From the NCBI GenBank assembly GCA_022605405.1, contig JABYQQ010000029.1, positions 1-64,000 of the forward strand: DNA of 64,000 nt. The letters are read 5' to 3'. Positions 13,875-26,697 of the stretch are shown one piece after another. Each line of letters starts with the position of its first letter. Positions within the stretch are counted from its first letter, which is position 1. This DNA is from Earliella scabrosa. Lineage: Eukaryota > Basidiomycota > Agaricomycetes > Polyporales > Polyporaceae. The translations under genes were made by a program, and so were the position numbers. The notes beneath the pieces are model-generated. The model was not told where the DNA came from and ran no database searches. It saw only the letters and a program-made list of their open reading frames with translations.

Positions 13875-16300
13875 CTAACCCTTCCATAGCTATTGGTCAT
13901 TCATATTCTTTGCGTCCCTCACATTCATGTTTGCAGGCGGAACATATGAGATATCCCACTAAGATCACTATATACTATGACAGTCCCTTAGCAGTATATA
14001 GCATGCTACTTGCACACTCGTGTTTGTGCGTCTAGCACAACCGCCCGGATGTCATCCCACCCGCACAATCTCCATGCGCTTCATACCCATCCCCGCTCCC
14101 TCGTAGCATACTCCGCGGTGGCTTGTACAAAGTCGGACATGGTGTACACGGGGCCAGCGCCGTCGTAGTGAGGGAGAGGCCAACGATGGGTGTCGGATTC
14201 CCGCCAAGTTGCGCCCGGGCGGCCCGGCTACATCGAGAACGAGCTCGCAGTGTTCAAGGCTCAACGTGCCGCAACTATAAACACAAAATACTCCTCAACA
14301 AACGTGCTCAGGAGCGAGGCTATGTCATGCCCGCCAGACGCGACTCGAACAGCAGCCATCGAGCTCACAGTCGATCTTCTCCACCAATAGTCACACCAGC
14401 ACAGAGACGACCTCCCCGAGATGTCCATGGTGGCAGAGCAGGGCTCTTTAGAAGCGCGGTTGCAGGTCCATGTAGTCGACGTGCGCGATGCGCTGTAGAC
14501 CAAGGCAACGCGGCACACCTGGCCGTACGAGACATCTCATCGCCCACTAGCCAGCCTCATCACCCTCATTGGGGATTCCAGCGTCATCTAGTCCCGGGCG
14601 ACCTCAGCGCGTCAGACCGTATGCAAGACGTCGTGCATGCATCCCGTCCGCTTCACGAGTCACTTCCGTCCTCAACGTCCTCATGCCAATATCAGAAGCC
14701 CGCCTGCACGGGCTGGAGCCTCGGCGTGCTTTGTGTTCGCAATGTGTGCGATCTCGTACCCAAGTGCACAGCCGCATGACGCCAGCTACGCGTACCCCGC
14801 AATTCAGACGCGTCGGCCTCTACCCGCCTCTTCACGTATATGCCGCCAATCTCGCATTATCGATACGGTGCGACCTTCCTGGAGCACGGGCAGAGCCGCA
14901 TGTCAATACGTGTGCGTACGGTGGCCGGATACTGGGACAGAGGAGATGGTATTCTCCCCCCACCCTCTTGCTGGTTCTCGAGCCGCGGGACAGTCAGGTA
15001 CGTGCGTGCGCCAAGATCGATTTGAATTTACACTACGCTGGTACTCACTCTCTCTTGTCATTCTTTCGCAGGTATCGCCCTGCCGGCAGCCGAGTAACCC
15101 CATCTATGCACGTCTGTCCCTCTTTTTTTTTTTTTTTTTTTTTGGATCACATTTATTTATACTCCCGGCTCGACAAGCATGTAGGAGATAATAACACCAC
15201 TGGTACCCAGGTCGCACCGAACCACTAAGCGCAAGCTATGACTCCCATGAACGGACTGCCCACAAATGTCCTCCCCAACGCCTCGGTGAAAGGTAGTTGC
15301 GCGATTCGACCTGCGCCGTGCAGGTCTCCCTTCCTGGGTGGGACCGTGCTTTTTGACGGCCGCGACCGTAGAAACGGCAAGAGTGCGAGAGCGGACTCCC
15401 GGACACTCAGCCTGTGGTGGATGTGGGTGTGCGCGTAGAGCGAGTCTGTGGAGACTCAGCTGCAGCTGGCTGACCGGACGGTCTACCCAAGCATCCCAAA
15501 ACCAGTGATAGCCGCGCACTTGCAGCTTAGACGAAGTTGCTTCCGCGCCAGTCGACTTGGGATCCACCGTCGTCGACAATCCATACCCTCGTGCCTCTTT
15601 AGTCTCCCACAGCCTCCCTTCCACATGTTCGTCATACCGTTCTACACCTGCCCTAACCAGCGGGGGCATTGGGGGGCGGCGAGAGAGGTGTTGTGTCAAT
15701 GGACGGACGAAGTCCTTCCTGCCCTCGCCATCCTCGAGAAGGTTTCGCATGATGAACGCCGGGCAGCGCACGGCACACGGAACCATCGCCATTACAGCAT
15801 AGCCCGGCCACGAGAGAAGCGCGCGACACATCCCGACGTCCTCCCTTACTCGAGGCCCCGCGTAGCCCGTCCGACCGCTCCCAGCTGTACAGCTGCGATC
15901 TGCGCGAAGCAGAGATCCTGAGACCGTCCGGGGCCCGTAGCCTCCTCCCTGAGTATGACGCGGCGGCTGAGGTAGTGACGGGAGATGGTCGAATGGCGGG
16001 AATATTGCTGCACGATGTGCCGATAAATAGGATCGTTTCTTGACGGAGGGAGGGGGATGAGGTCGGGTGGAATTATGAGGAGTTTGGTAGTGTAGAAGCC
16101 GAACGATCGAGGACGATGGCCCGGACAACGACTCGCGGGTCGTTGCCCAGGGCTAAGCGCCCGCGAGATGGTGGTGGTACGGAGTCAAGAAGCGCTGCAC
16201 GTCTGTCCCTCATCATCGCTCCGCAGGCACCTGGCAGACCCTAATGCGCGTCCGAACATGATGCAGCCGGTGCTGCTACGCAAGCTACAGGTGGCCACGG
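13875..16300. other. Satellite border and anonymous decayed DNA
   Basis: The array stops abruptly inside the word gaccctcg and is followed by unique AT-richer sequence to about 14040, then by GC-rich sequence. I see no gene I can support. The longest open frame, on the minus strand at 15157-16128 (323 codons), has low-complexity, Arg/Pro/Ser-rich composition, no recognisable domain and no intron pattern like that of the real genes in this window. It may hold relics of the segmental repeat described from 16390 onward. Confidence 0.6.
15123..15143. repeat. Poly-T tract of 21 bases
   Basis: A run of 21 T is followed by an AT-rich stretch. On the minus strand it reads as a poly-A tail-like tract, but I see no retrotransposon or processed-gene body beside it, so it may be only a microsatellite. 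Its length is prone to sequencing error. Confidence 0.9.
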
Positions 16301-16389
16301 AGGCCAAGTTTCGAGAGCCACACGGCGTGCATCGTCGTGCAGTAGCGCGCCTCGGTCGGTGTTAACGTTCGGAGGCGATCCCTTGAAGA

Positions 16390-19300
16390 TTACCCTCTTC
16401 GCTGACGAAGTACAATCGCGCACATGGGGACGAATTACAACCTCACCCGCCCAACCATGGCCAGGCCTCTGCGCTCCACTCACGCAAGATCTGCATTGTG
16501 GTGTCTACTGACAGCAACAGTGTGGAATGGGGTTAAAAGGCGGCTCCTTCTCTAAGTACTCCCACCGCAATTCAACGCCTTGGACACATCTCGACACCAC
16601 CACGCACCTCGCCCGAAACGCCGTCCCGACGGGCTGTGAGCGGTCCTGCGGCCAATAGGGCGCGCGAAAGTGCGGCTCGACCGCAACAGCACTGTGTGAG
16701 TGTCAAGTCTTGACGCGCAAGGCCGAGCGTTCCCTCTACGCATGCATGGTTTCGTCGCTCGCCGCTCAAGCGTAGAAACATGCCAAGGGGAGCGCATACA
16801 GTCCATCGCGCGAAGACATCGTACGCCTAACCCGGTGGTACACAGTGAGTACAGGCGCGCACGATCGACATGCGGGGCGGCGGAGGCAGGATCGGACATG
16901 TCTAGCGCACGGTCGGCTAAGACCTCGAGCCCGCGGTTCCAGACCTTGGGCTACGCCGCGCGAGTCTTGAACAACTACCTCGGACGAGAGAGAACGCAGT
17001 AGACGGTTTCGCGGTCGGACCACGCAGAGGATTTTTCGCAGTGGGTGGGAATCCTCTGGAGAGGCCGGGGCCGGAACTAGAAGCGCAGAGGATTTGAGAG
17101 ACTAGAGGTACGCGGATGGGGCTTGCATGCGTGCGGGGACAAGTTTCAGCGCGGTGACGTAGGCATGAGCGGGAACAAGAACAGGAATTCTCCTCACTCA
17201 TTGCTGGCGGTCTGATCGTGGGGCGACTTTGGCGATAGTGGAAGTCGGATGGTATCACGTCGCGGCTGCTTCATGCGCAGGCAGCATTGCACAACGTCTA
17301 CGCCCCGGCGACCGCGCTGGTCCTGCGCACGAACAACGGCACGACGTTGCCTCTCGACGATCGGAATGACTAGCGTAAAATGGGGTCAGCTATGAGCAAA
17401 GAATAGGAGCCGGCACATACACGTCGTCAGGGAGCGTACGCTAACTGAACCGTCCGTCAGAGTCTAGCCCATACCGTACTTGATGACACCACAGGTCGTA
17501 CCAGTCGATCGCAAATGTTCCCGTCTCCGCGCGCGCGTCGACAGCCCGACCCCGGAGTCCACATGCAGCGCGAGTGGTTGACTTGCGCATCGACTCCGCG
17601 CGATGTGGATGATGCTGACGTGGAGGACGCCGACGTTGAGCGGAGCTGCGGGAGCGAGGAGAAGACTGCCGATGCGCCTATCGTCGCCACCTCAGCTCCA
17701 TAGAGGACAAAGATCTACGCAACCATAGCCTTGTCTGATTCTACCGCCTCCTGGATGTCCACCGTCATGTCGAAACCCAAACAGCCATGGATTTCGACCG
17801 CGTCGAATCATCTCCGTGCACCGCGCGGAGCGGAAGGCGTGGGCGGATTTGCTGTGGTTAGAGATGGTGAGAGTCGAGAAGCAGGGGAGGAGTGCGAGCG
17901 AGAACTACAGGGGCACGTACCGCGGTCCTCGCGGGCCCGAATGCGCGCGGCTACCTTGCGCTCGGACCGCGCGTTGTGGAACATCGCGATGCTGCGTGGA
18001 CGCGGCTTTCGTCGCCCGGCTGTCTGGAACTTCAAGGGAGGCGGAGAACGAGAACAAGAACGACAATGAGGAGCTTCAGCTGGACGTCCCAATGCGAAAT
18101 AGCGTGCTTGACTCCTGCGGAGATCGCACCGAACCGGCCGCCGAAGAGGCTCGAGCTTAAGCCGGAGGACGAAGACGACGAGGACATCGACCTCAATAGA
18201 GTGATAACCGAGGCAGAGGGCGAGGACGAGGAAGAGGCTCGAGCTGGACGTCTATGCGCGGGCCCAACGTGAGATCGTGTGCTCGATTCTTGCGAAGATC
18301 GCACCTAACCGACCACCGACGAGGCTCGAGCTGGAGCATGACGAGGAGGAGATGGATGACGGAGATCTTGGTGGGCCCGCAGTCAGTGGAGGATGTCCGC
18401 GATCAGAATCGCGGTCTTCGTTATCTTCCCCATTGTCGGTGAGGGAAGGGCAGCGGGAAATGCGACGACGGGCACGGACAACGCGTACCTGATGAACGTG
18501 CGACCTCTGTGAGAGTGTACTAGTCCTGGTTCGGTGTGTGTAGCGGGCCCGAGCAAGGAGGACTTGGAGGCCGGGAGTCGACCTCGACGAATGGGACATA
18601 AGACCTGCGTGAGACCGCTGGGCCAGGTAGGCCGGCTTGACGCGATGCTTGGAGAATCTGACGTGTGAGGGCCTCCCGCAGACAGTCTTCGAATGACCCG
18701 GGCGTGCAGACTGAAGAGCAAGGACAGGGAGGACTCAGAGCTACAGGGCGCGTACGGAGCGCCAGCAGGTAGATTATGGGCTAATTTTGAGGATGCGTGT
18801 ACAAGGAGCTAACTATGAGCAGAGGGGGCAAGATGGAGGCATGATAAACCTTGGACGCACGACGCACGACGCACCACTCACCGTGTCTCGACTGGTACCC
18901 GCCCAAGTCCATGAACCAGATATTACGCAGCTCGTCGTCGCAGTGGGCCCTCCTGAACGTACCCTCGATGATCGCCCTCGGCGGGTACGTCCATCTCCAT
19001 CGCGCGTGCATACGGCCGGGCTTTGTAGCATCGTACACAACCCTTGTGCGCGGCGGGATCAGCGGCTTGAGCCTTCGCGGAGGGCTTTGGAGCGGCGCAC
19101 ATCGACGGAGCCGAAACACACGACCATGAACGCGTCGTTACGGTTATACGTATTGTCGATGACTGCGCCGTGATCACGTTCGAGGTCGTTGAGGGAGGTG
19201 AGCTCGTAGAAGGCGGGACAACAGCCTCGGTCCCCCAGCACTCAGGAACCAGTAAGTCATGTCGAGAACGTGGCACTTCGAGACAATCTGGAGACCGTAG

Positions 19301-19430
19301 GAGACCTGCGCGGGCGCGTTCCTCAATAGGATCTAAGTAGAGACTGGCGCACCGAAGTACAAGCAACGAGACTGAGAGCAAGGAACGAAGCGAGAGCATC
19401 GTGATTGCTGGTCCATCAGCAGCGGCGCTT
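16390..19430 (-). pseudogene. Decayed segmental repeat, copy 1 (minus-strand relic, family unknown)
   Basis: This stretch shares scattered landmarks with 30050-33690 and 36180-39260: the word around 16741-16890 (cttcgtcgctcgcc and what follows), the stretch near 16420-16470 (acatggggacgaattacaac), and minus-strand coding relics. At about 18860-19060 the minus strand encodes a peptide with ELRNIW and GEWCVV that matches ELENIW and NEWCVL near 32460-32600. At about 18600-18710 a TPG.FED....L.RQILQ pattern matches that near 38580-38670. Similarity of translated peptides across copies shows that a protein was once encoded. Frames are now broken by stops and shifts and no start-to-stop model can be built. 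I do not recognise the family. Confidence 0.55.
17960..18370 (+). repeat. Imperfect tandem repeat with an acidic coding pattern
   Basis: Two imperfect copies lie about 175 bp apart. Around 18104 and 18279 both read gtgct.ga.t..tgcg.agatcgcacc and continue with ccgaccgaggctcgagct-like sequence. On the plus strand both copies encode a peptide of the form IAPNRPP.RLEL followed by a strongly acidic Asp/Glu run. The frames are interrupted, so I treat this as a relic of a repeat-bearing protein and not as an intact gene. It lies antisense within copy 1 of the segmental repeat. Confidence 0.5.
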
Positions 19431-22400
19431 GAAGATTGAGGGTAGAGTACAAACTCCGACTCAATTGTAAGGCGCTACTAACGATTGCTCTCCTCTATTC
19501 CTCCTCCAAGTTGAATCACTTCTCGTCTCTACCTCCTCTTCAGTCTCTGGCTTCTCTAAGGCGAGTGCTCTTATCGGTGACACGCAGCTATGTCTTGCCT
19601 CGTTCCTTGCCTTCCGCACTCCGCGATGCAAGTCTTAGGTGGAGGGTGAGGGCTACGCCACTAGTCGAGCTCAAGGTGCTGGCAGTTCCTCCGGTAAGTC
19701 AACAACTTCCTGTCATGTTATCTTTTGGCACCGAGCGAGAGCGCCTGTGGATCTGCTCTATTGCCCTAACTCCAGTGTCACTCGTGGTCACTAGCGAGCG
19801 GGAGAGTTGGCCGTCTCCTGCGACAGCAACATCGAGACTCTCTGACGAAGTCCGTGCTCCCCTGAGCGTTGCATCCAACGCGCGGTGCGCATATGATGAC
19901 CCCGTCGTATCTACCGCTCAATGCAGCAGAAAGTACTCGTCTGGTCGATTGATCAGATCTTTGCAGTAACGAACGTCACTGGGAAGCCCAGATGGACTTC
20001 CACACTCCCACCGTGCAAGACATGATGGAGAGTTGACAGTCGAATCCGACTGAAGACGGCACACAGTCGTCCGTGACCTGCGCCGCCACGCGCAGGCTTG
20101 TCTCTTGCTGCCGTGTCGTTGGGTATGAGGGGCGCTACGCACTGTTCTGCACTTCTCGCACTGTTGTTTCGTCTCTACTGGATGCTGACAATTCGCTTGG
20201 ATCGCAATATAGACCACGCCGACGTCAGGATCGGTAATCCTCCGCTTCCCGCAACGCCTACCTGACGCTTCGTATGTGCTACCTTCCAATCCTTCTGGGC
20301 TCTACTGACAGCCGCACACGTCAGCATCTCCGACCATGCCATCCCGTCTGCCGTGCAGATGATAGCAGATCGTTGTTCCAGCTGGACGCGTATTCCTCAT
20401 CGGGAACTTAAAGAGTTAGCACACACGCTCATGGACCCCGCGCCGGACATAATGGAGATATGGTACGTGTTTGTCGTGATATAGAACTTCCTCCTTCCCT
20501 GACGACGCGCAGCTGCGACACCGATTGCGAGTGTTATGTATGTGCCAGCTGGGGGACTCCACGTGTAGTATGGTACTGCAATACATTTGCGATGATATTC
20601 TCTAGTCCGATGCGCGTTGACCATGCTGCAAGCCCCTCCGCGCGTGCAATTACATTCCGCTATCCAGCCCGTATGTGCTCTGTGCTCTCGCCCTGTCCGA
20701 AATACTGATGAATGTTGCTCTAGGATCAGCGCGCCTTCGCGAGCCTTTGCTGCGATCGCACGTACTTACCCCGGACGCTTGCTCCTTCATCCAGGTTGGT
20801 GCGCAGGCGCGACGTCTCAGTGCGAGCGTGTTCGCGGGTTTAGGGTGAGTTTCTCTGACCTCGTACTACGCGCACAATACGACTCGGATCGCGGTGTTGC
20901 TCAGCTCTGGCCTCTCGAGAGGCTGAGGCGCCGGGCACGGTCGCCTCGCACCCGCGAGACGACCCGGTCCCGCAGCTGCATCCCAGTCCCAGAGGCGCAG
21001 CGACTGGCGTGACGGTCCTCATCACTCGTCGTGCATCTCTTGAGCCTCTGCCAGCGAGCCGTCGCCTTTCCAAACTGCGCTCGCCAGCGCGGCACCTTAG
21101 AGTCGGGTCGCGATTCTCTCCACATTGAGCCAGTCCGTCAAGGCTCTCTTCTCTGGTCACGGTACTTCGACATCGAAAGGACCGATTCGCCGCTCGAGGG
21201 TGCCTGTCCCTGTTTTCTCTAGCCGTGAGTGCCCTTCTTCAGTTCCGCCCGCAGAACGCGCGGCCGGGGATTTCGTTCCACGAGCGTTCTCATCAGAGCT
21301 CCGTGCAAGCCTCCAAGGATTGGTTCGGCGCTGGACATCGCACCGTCCACGCATCGCGGTGGGCAAGTGGGCATGAGAAGGGGTTCTCTGTCACAGGGTG
21401 GCTGCGGTATGGACATATCTACGAGATCAACGTAAGGGGAGAGCGAGGCTCTGCCACGCCCTCTATTGACAGCGGCAGCACAGACGCGGACTCACCTGGT
21501 AGTAAAGGCTCAGACACGACGCCTGGCGGAAGGTATGTCGCCTGCTGAACACATTGCGCTAGACGAAACGTTGACTCTGCCTATTCAATAGGGAATCATC
21601 GACATCCGTAGCCCGCGCACATCCGGCGGCCGGATGGGTGCGGCGTGGTGGAACAGAAGCGCTGTCTGTTCCGAGTCTTTCGACCGGAGTCAAGGTTCTC
21701 GATCCACGGGTGATGAAGTGAGTGGTGCCGTCCACAAGCACAGTTGCCTCACAGCAACGACTGGGCCTCCTTTGTGATCGTACTTCCTCAGAAGGACGGT
21801 TTGAGCGTCATCGTCTCCGGCTCCCGCAACGTCGCTCGTGAGTCGTGCCTCTGCCTTCGACCTTCTACCGTAATGTCTGACTGTCTCGTCTTGTCTTTCA
21901 GCCAGGCTGACTGGTCTGGTCTGTATCTACCAGACCTCGTCGACGCCAGGATCGAGTGACCTGCGCCTCCAGTACTGGCCACCTCATGCTCGCAAAACCT
22001 AGCATTTCCGACAGTATCGAGCTCCTCCGTTCCTGTCAGGTACGTAGTACGTCCCGTAATAGTTAGCGTCGTCTCGCTGACCTCCGTCAATTCTCAGTCG
22101 TGGCTATCTACTAGGCAACTGCGGCTTCAGCCCTCGCGAAGTCGCGAATGGTTGAAGCTTATCATGATGGAGGTCAGAACTCCTGTAGTGGGTGGTAATT
22201 CGCTCGCTCGTCTCATGCTTCGGACCCTTATCTGACATGCTCTGTCTAGTTATGACCCGTACGCGCCGCCCGTGCACGCCGTGTCGCGCTCTCGCTCGAT
22301 GTCGATATCGAGGTCGTGGGCATGGCACCGTGCTGCCACGTCTGCAGCGGAACTGCCTCGAACCTCGACGAGTCGCGTTGTATGCGGAGATCTCGGGTTC

Positions 22401-22717
22401 CGTCGACTAGGAAGGGCACGTGGAGGTTCGAGGGCTGACCTGTATCCAGACTTGACTTGTGAGTTCCTACCTCGTACGTCGATCGAGCGAACCAATGCCA
22501 ACTACATACCAGTAGCCGGCTGCCGTATGATGTCTTCGCGCTGGACTCTCTGCGATCCCCTCGGTGGTGACATAGAATGAGGAGTTTGTGCATAGTGCGC
22601 GTAGAGCGCACGGGTAGGAGGGATGATTATAAATATCCGCGCTATAACAATATATAAGTAGGTCATTCCTAGGTGGACTGGGAAGCAATGCAGAGCCGTA
22701 ACCGCGACGAAGAGCGT
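19431..22717. other. No recognisable gene
   Basis: About 3.3 kb with many short open frames on both strands, none with a domain, a consistent splice pattern or a paralog elsewhere in the window. Short pyrimidine-rich runs with possible splice acceptors occur near 19480-19560, but no coherent exon chain could be built. It ends about where gene A terminates. Confidence 0.55.
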
Positions 22718-24103
22718 TCACTTCATGGCTTTCGCGTAGTTATTTGTCAAGAACGTCTCTCGCTCTTTCCACTTCGCGGACAGCGAGACGATGCGCTTCG
22801 AGACTTTACGGAGAGCCTGGTTGTTTATCTATATTGTCGGGTCAGTGTGACTAGACGTCCCTCTCTCGTGTGCTCGTGCTTACTCGTGTTGCTTCGACTT
22901 GGCATTTCTGCGCTGCGTCCAGATAGTCCTGAATCTCCGTCTCCATCTGCGGACGGGACGCGTTGGCACGACCTTAATGGAAGGGGTCTCGAATTGACTC
23001 ACGTTCTGTATGATCTCCGCCCACATCTCCTGCAGGATCAGGCTCAATCTCTCCAGTTGTTGCCGAGCGGTGAAGATTCCATCTACCACGCCCTGAACAT
23101 TGCGCTCGTCGCGTCGTCTCTGAGCCATACTGAGCTTCATTTGCGCTGTCTCTAACTTCTGCAGCATCTGCTCATCGCCCACGTCCATTGTGATAGCCTT
23201 GGACTTGAGGCAGGACAGGTTTGCCAGCAATGTCATGGGGGGATTACGTGGTGCATCACGTCTCGTCCGAGAGTCCTTCGGGAAAATGTGAGAGAGTCTC
23301 GATGGAGCAGCGAGTGACTCACCCTGGACCGACCTGTTCTGCTGGGACAGAGTCAGCGCCGAATCCGCGCAGCATGTAAGATCACTCACGTTGAACGTGC
23401 GATCTGTTGCTCGTAGTACATCACTTCGTTCTGAGCTTCTTCAACGACTTTCTGTCGGACTGTATCGCTTTCACCATGCGTGGTCTTGATGGAGTGTCCG
23501 ACTACGTTGAGGTCAGCCGCTAACGATGCGAACTCTTCCGCATGGCGGAAACGGACTTCTGGTATGTGCTGTTGGTGCACTACAGGTCAGAGATTGTGGT
23601 CATCGACGCGAGACGAATTAGTACCTCTTTGAGGGCAACGAGCTCGTCGATCAATGACTGCAACGGTTGTGTATTGTTGAGGTGTCCTTGTATTGTTAGA
23701 TACGCTGGGAGTCGTCCGTGCCAGTGAGTGCAACGCACGGGCACCAGTCATGAGTGTAGAGCAGCTTACAGGTGATGGTGGCTCTGAGTGACGCCGCAGA
23801 GGACTCCGTTTCAGCAATAAGACTCTGAAATCTCTGTAGAGTGGCGTGCATATCGTTGTAGTGACAAAGTTGCAGCAAAGTGCGCACCCGTAGAGTAGCA
23901 GAAAGCTGTTCTCCTTGTCGGCCGTCCGACCCTTCTTCGACACGGCTGATATCGGCCTCTTTGCTTATGAGGGTTATTCGTATGTCTCTTGCCAGAGAGG
24001 CCGCCGATTTTGCCTGCATCAAGAAGCTGGAGGATTTGGAAGGGGTCGCGGAGCGGTTAGCTTGTGTGTTCAACCGAGACTTCTGTGCGGAACGAGGTGA
24101 CAT
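22718..24103 (-). CDS. Gene A: helical-bundle protein, hairpinless member of a putative alpha-pore-forming-protein-like family
   Basis: Spliced minus-strand gene of eight exons, all in phase: 23888-24103, 23770-23833, 23625-23704, 23390-23568, 23323-23338, 23003-23275, 22884-22946, 22718-22816, giving about 329 residues. Exon 2 (64 nt) carries ESSAAS, matching exon 2 of gene E; exon 3 is 80 nt in both; exon 4 begins near a PEVRF motif (PTLRF in E). Exon 5 is a 16-nt microexon. The 273-nt exon 6 is a charged amphipathic helix ending in MWAEIIQN, matching IWNELIQK in E. The protein ends in YAKAMK, as does E. Unlike genes B, C, D and F it has no hydrophobic hairpin exon. No signal peptide is visible. 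Role is inferred: a soluble partner of the hairpin-bearing relatives, as in multi-component alpha-pore formers. The start is the first in-frame ATG; an internal ATG would remove an Arg/Ser-rich leader. Confidence 0.8.
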
Positions 24104-25020
24104 GATAACGGATGGCGATTAAACAGTATACAGGCTGTCTTATATAGTACCCGCTTTACTCACATTATCTACTCCATTCAGATGTGCGGTCGCCTCTGCA
24201 TGATCAGATCAGTACAAGGCTATGAGCGGAGGAGGGGTTCAAGCGATGCAAATCACGGAAGTCTCATTTCGTGCGTGTCGACACACATGTGGTACAGCAT
24301 AGCGTCGATGTCCCAGTTTCATCCAACGTTGAGCTAGGGCCTCGACAGTCCTAGATGCATAATCACGGTTGAAAATGAATTATTTCGTCCTGCGCGCGCT
24401 ATTCATATTAATTATTGTCTCATGGAGAACGTATTGCAGCAATCGATAAGGAGCGTCCACCATGCGTCCGCCTCGCGGTATTCGAAGCGCACCAGTGCAA
24501 TGATTCTGGTGACGGTGAAGTTCACATGAGCTGTATGTGTGCAGTACTCTCTCTATACCGCTCGGTCCGCGCGATCGGGAGCCGTCAGAAGCAATCCATG
24601 TAACAACATGGATCACACGAGGCACTGGCAGTGAGTGCTCATCACTTGTACCACGGCTATCAAACACGAGCACTCGATGGGGGATTAGTTTGGCGAGAAC
24701 GACTCATCGAGTGCTTCAATTAGTGACCACTGACCGTACAGGCTGGGAGAACGGCACTTTTCGTCATGTCGGACCTTCCCTATTCGTTCACCATCCGCTC
24801 GCAAGATGCTCTTAAGAAGAGGAACAAGGTTTTGTGAGACTGCCTTTGAGCTCTCGATACCGTATGATGAGCACGGGTGTTTGCGTAGACAGGGTGTATA
24901 ATGCAAGGCGGGAGCATGGCGCAGACTCATACTACGAATACCGCGATCACCAATATACAGAACATAGACGGTCAAAGGGATAAGGAATACGTTCAATAAG
25001 AAACGCTGACAGCACGAGGA
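24104..25020. other. Intergenic, genes A to B
   Basis: About 0.9 kb between the start of A and the end of B, both on the minus strand. It must hold the promoter of A near 24104-24300, where the sequence is AT-rich (tatatagtacccg at about 24143). I see no gene or repeat. Confidence 0.5.
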
Positions 25021-26697
25021 TCAATCTATGGGAGCGATTGCGCATATCGGTGCACTTCGTGGTATGGCCTTGGCGTATTCGTGCAGCAAGTCAGCTAGAG
25101 TGTCGTACAATTGACGAGGAAGCTCGAGATTCTTGAAGTGAAACTGCGGCTATCCCTTAGCGGCTGATTATGAGACGTTGAGAAGCGATTATACCTCGCT
25201 TGCGTCAGTAGGGTTGGGAGTATTCCAAGCTGGATACTCCAGTTCGCTGTAGAGTGACTGCATGTCGAACTCGATCTATGTATACTGGAGTTGGTGGAAC
25301 GGTCACTCGAGACTGATAGCATTTTGCTCACCACGTTCCATATACCCGTAATGAACTCAATCCTCTCGACGAGTTTCCACATATCTGTTCGAGCGTTGTC
25401 GAGATGCTGCAAACACTCTTTGTGGGCTCCTCTTCGTTCCGGCAGCTGTGACGCTCGCTGGCGCAATCTCTTTTGAAGTTCTAATAACGCGCCGCCGCGG
25501 CTTCAAGTAAGCAGTGCACCAAGTCAAAGCCTGAGGGCCTAGTACATACCACATTGTTCATCCTTAAGCTGGCGTATCCGCTTCTTATGACTTCCGGTTA
25601 TAGCGATTGAGCTCTGCGAAGTAGTGCATCATGACTTGTACAATGTAGAACAGCATAACAGACATACTAGTGCTTTCCCAAGACCATCCGCAGACTGCGT
25701 GAGGACGACATGTGCAACCGCACCTGCCCCCAGCGCTGCGGAGCGCAGACACTCTGCCCCGACGTCGAGCATCTGTACATGGAGTCTCAGACTCGGAGAT
25801 GGCTAATTCGCAACATTCAGAACGTCTCACTTGACCCCTAATGCTGTAACATCACCGGTAAGCCACCAGAGAACAGCAGCTCCATAGGTACGCTTACCTC
25901 TTCAGATCATCATGTAGCGTGTCAATATCTTCGTGAATACGGTCGATGTCCGCCATGATACTCTCCTGCGCGTGTTCTGCAACCCTAGCTACGTCTCGTG
26001 CAAATATGCCAATCTTCCTGGAGAGGGTTTGGAATGCTTCCAAAGTATCGTTGGCCTGCTGTTGTTTGGTGACTAAAATCTAATATTACCATGCAAGTTG
26101 CGGTCAGACAGTGTGTATCCCAGTCTGGGCATTCTCGCGTACCTCCCTAAAGCGGCGCAGCTGTAATAGCAACGTCTCGACGCTCTCGTTGTCTACGAAT
26201 ATAGATCTCGAGTAATCTAAACAGGAGAGTCAGCACGGTCGAGGCTGAACGATCAGCTCCACTCATCTACAGCGTCCGCCTCGCACTCACTTTTTAAGAA
26301 CTTCTCAGCATCAAGGGCGGTGTTGCGGCTACCCAACAGGGTCTCGTTAAACAGCTGCGGGTGTGTACAATTAGAATATTTCCGATCGCGCGGGCACCAT
26401 ACCTGGTTGACCTACCACGCGAAGTTGCTCCCAACGGGGGCCAAGAACCTGCGTATCACCCTCCCCATGATCATCATCGGGTACCAAGGCATCGAGTGAC
26501 TGGATCTCGCTCGCGACCCGAGCAAACCGGGTGTGTATGTCGTGTACAGTACGGCCAAGGTCCTTGACTTGTGGTAGGTCTGCAGCTACTGCGTTGTTAC
26601 TGAGGGCTGCAACGGCTTTCAGCAGAGTGATGCAGAGTTGATCTTGAATGTTCTTCTTCCACGCGCCGAAAGCCTTTGCCATGCGTCCTGCTGGCAT
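25021..26697 (-). CDS. Gene B: helical-bundle protein with central hydrophobic hairpin, putative alpha-pore-forming-protein-like
   Basis: Ten exons, phase-consistent: 26416-26697, 26291-26354, 26143-26216, 25898-26079, 25831-25837, 25668-25772, 25550-25613, 25332-25480, 25195-25275, 25021-25131, about 372 residues. Exon 1 encodes an N-terminal helix ending in the LGPRWEQL motif (LGPQW in D, LRPRW in F). Exon 4 (182 nt) is a long charged helix. Exon 5 is a 7-nt microexon. Exon 6 is exactly 105 nt and encodes the hydrophobic segment with GAGAVAHVV. Exon 8 is a long amphipathic helix ending in GIWNV. The C terminus carries LYDTLADLLHEYAKA, resembling the ends of C and F. No signal peptide is visible. 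Head-to-head with gene C. By architecture it resembles the ClyA/HBL/NHE-type alpha-pore formers; a non-toxic coiled-coil protein remains possible. An internal ATG at 26682 is an alternative start. Confidence 0.82.

Noticed and set aside
15157..16128. 323-codon minus-strand open frame as a gene
   Set aside because: Low-complexity composition, no domain, no paralog with the same frame, and it lies in a GC-rich decayed region where long chance frames are common.
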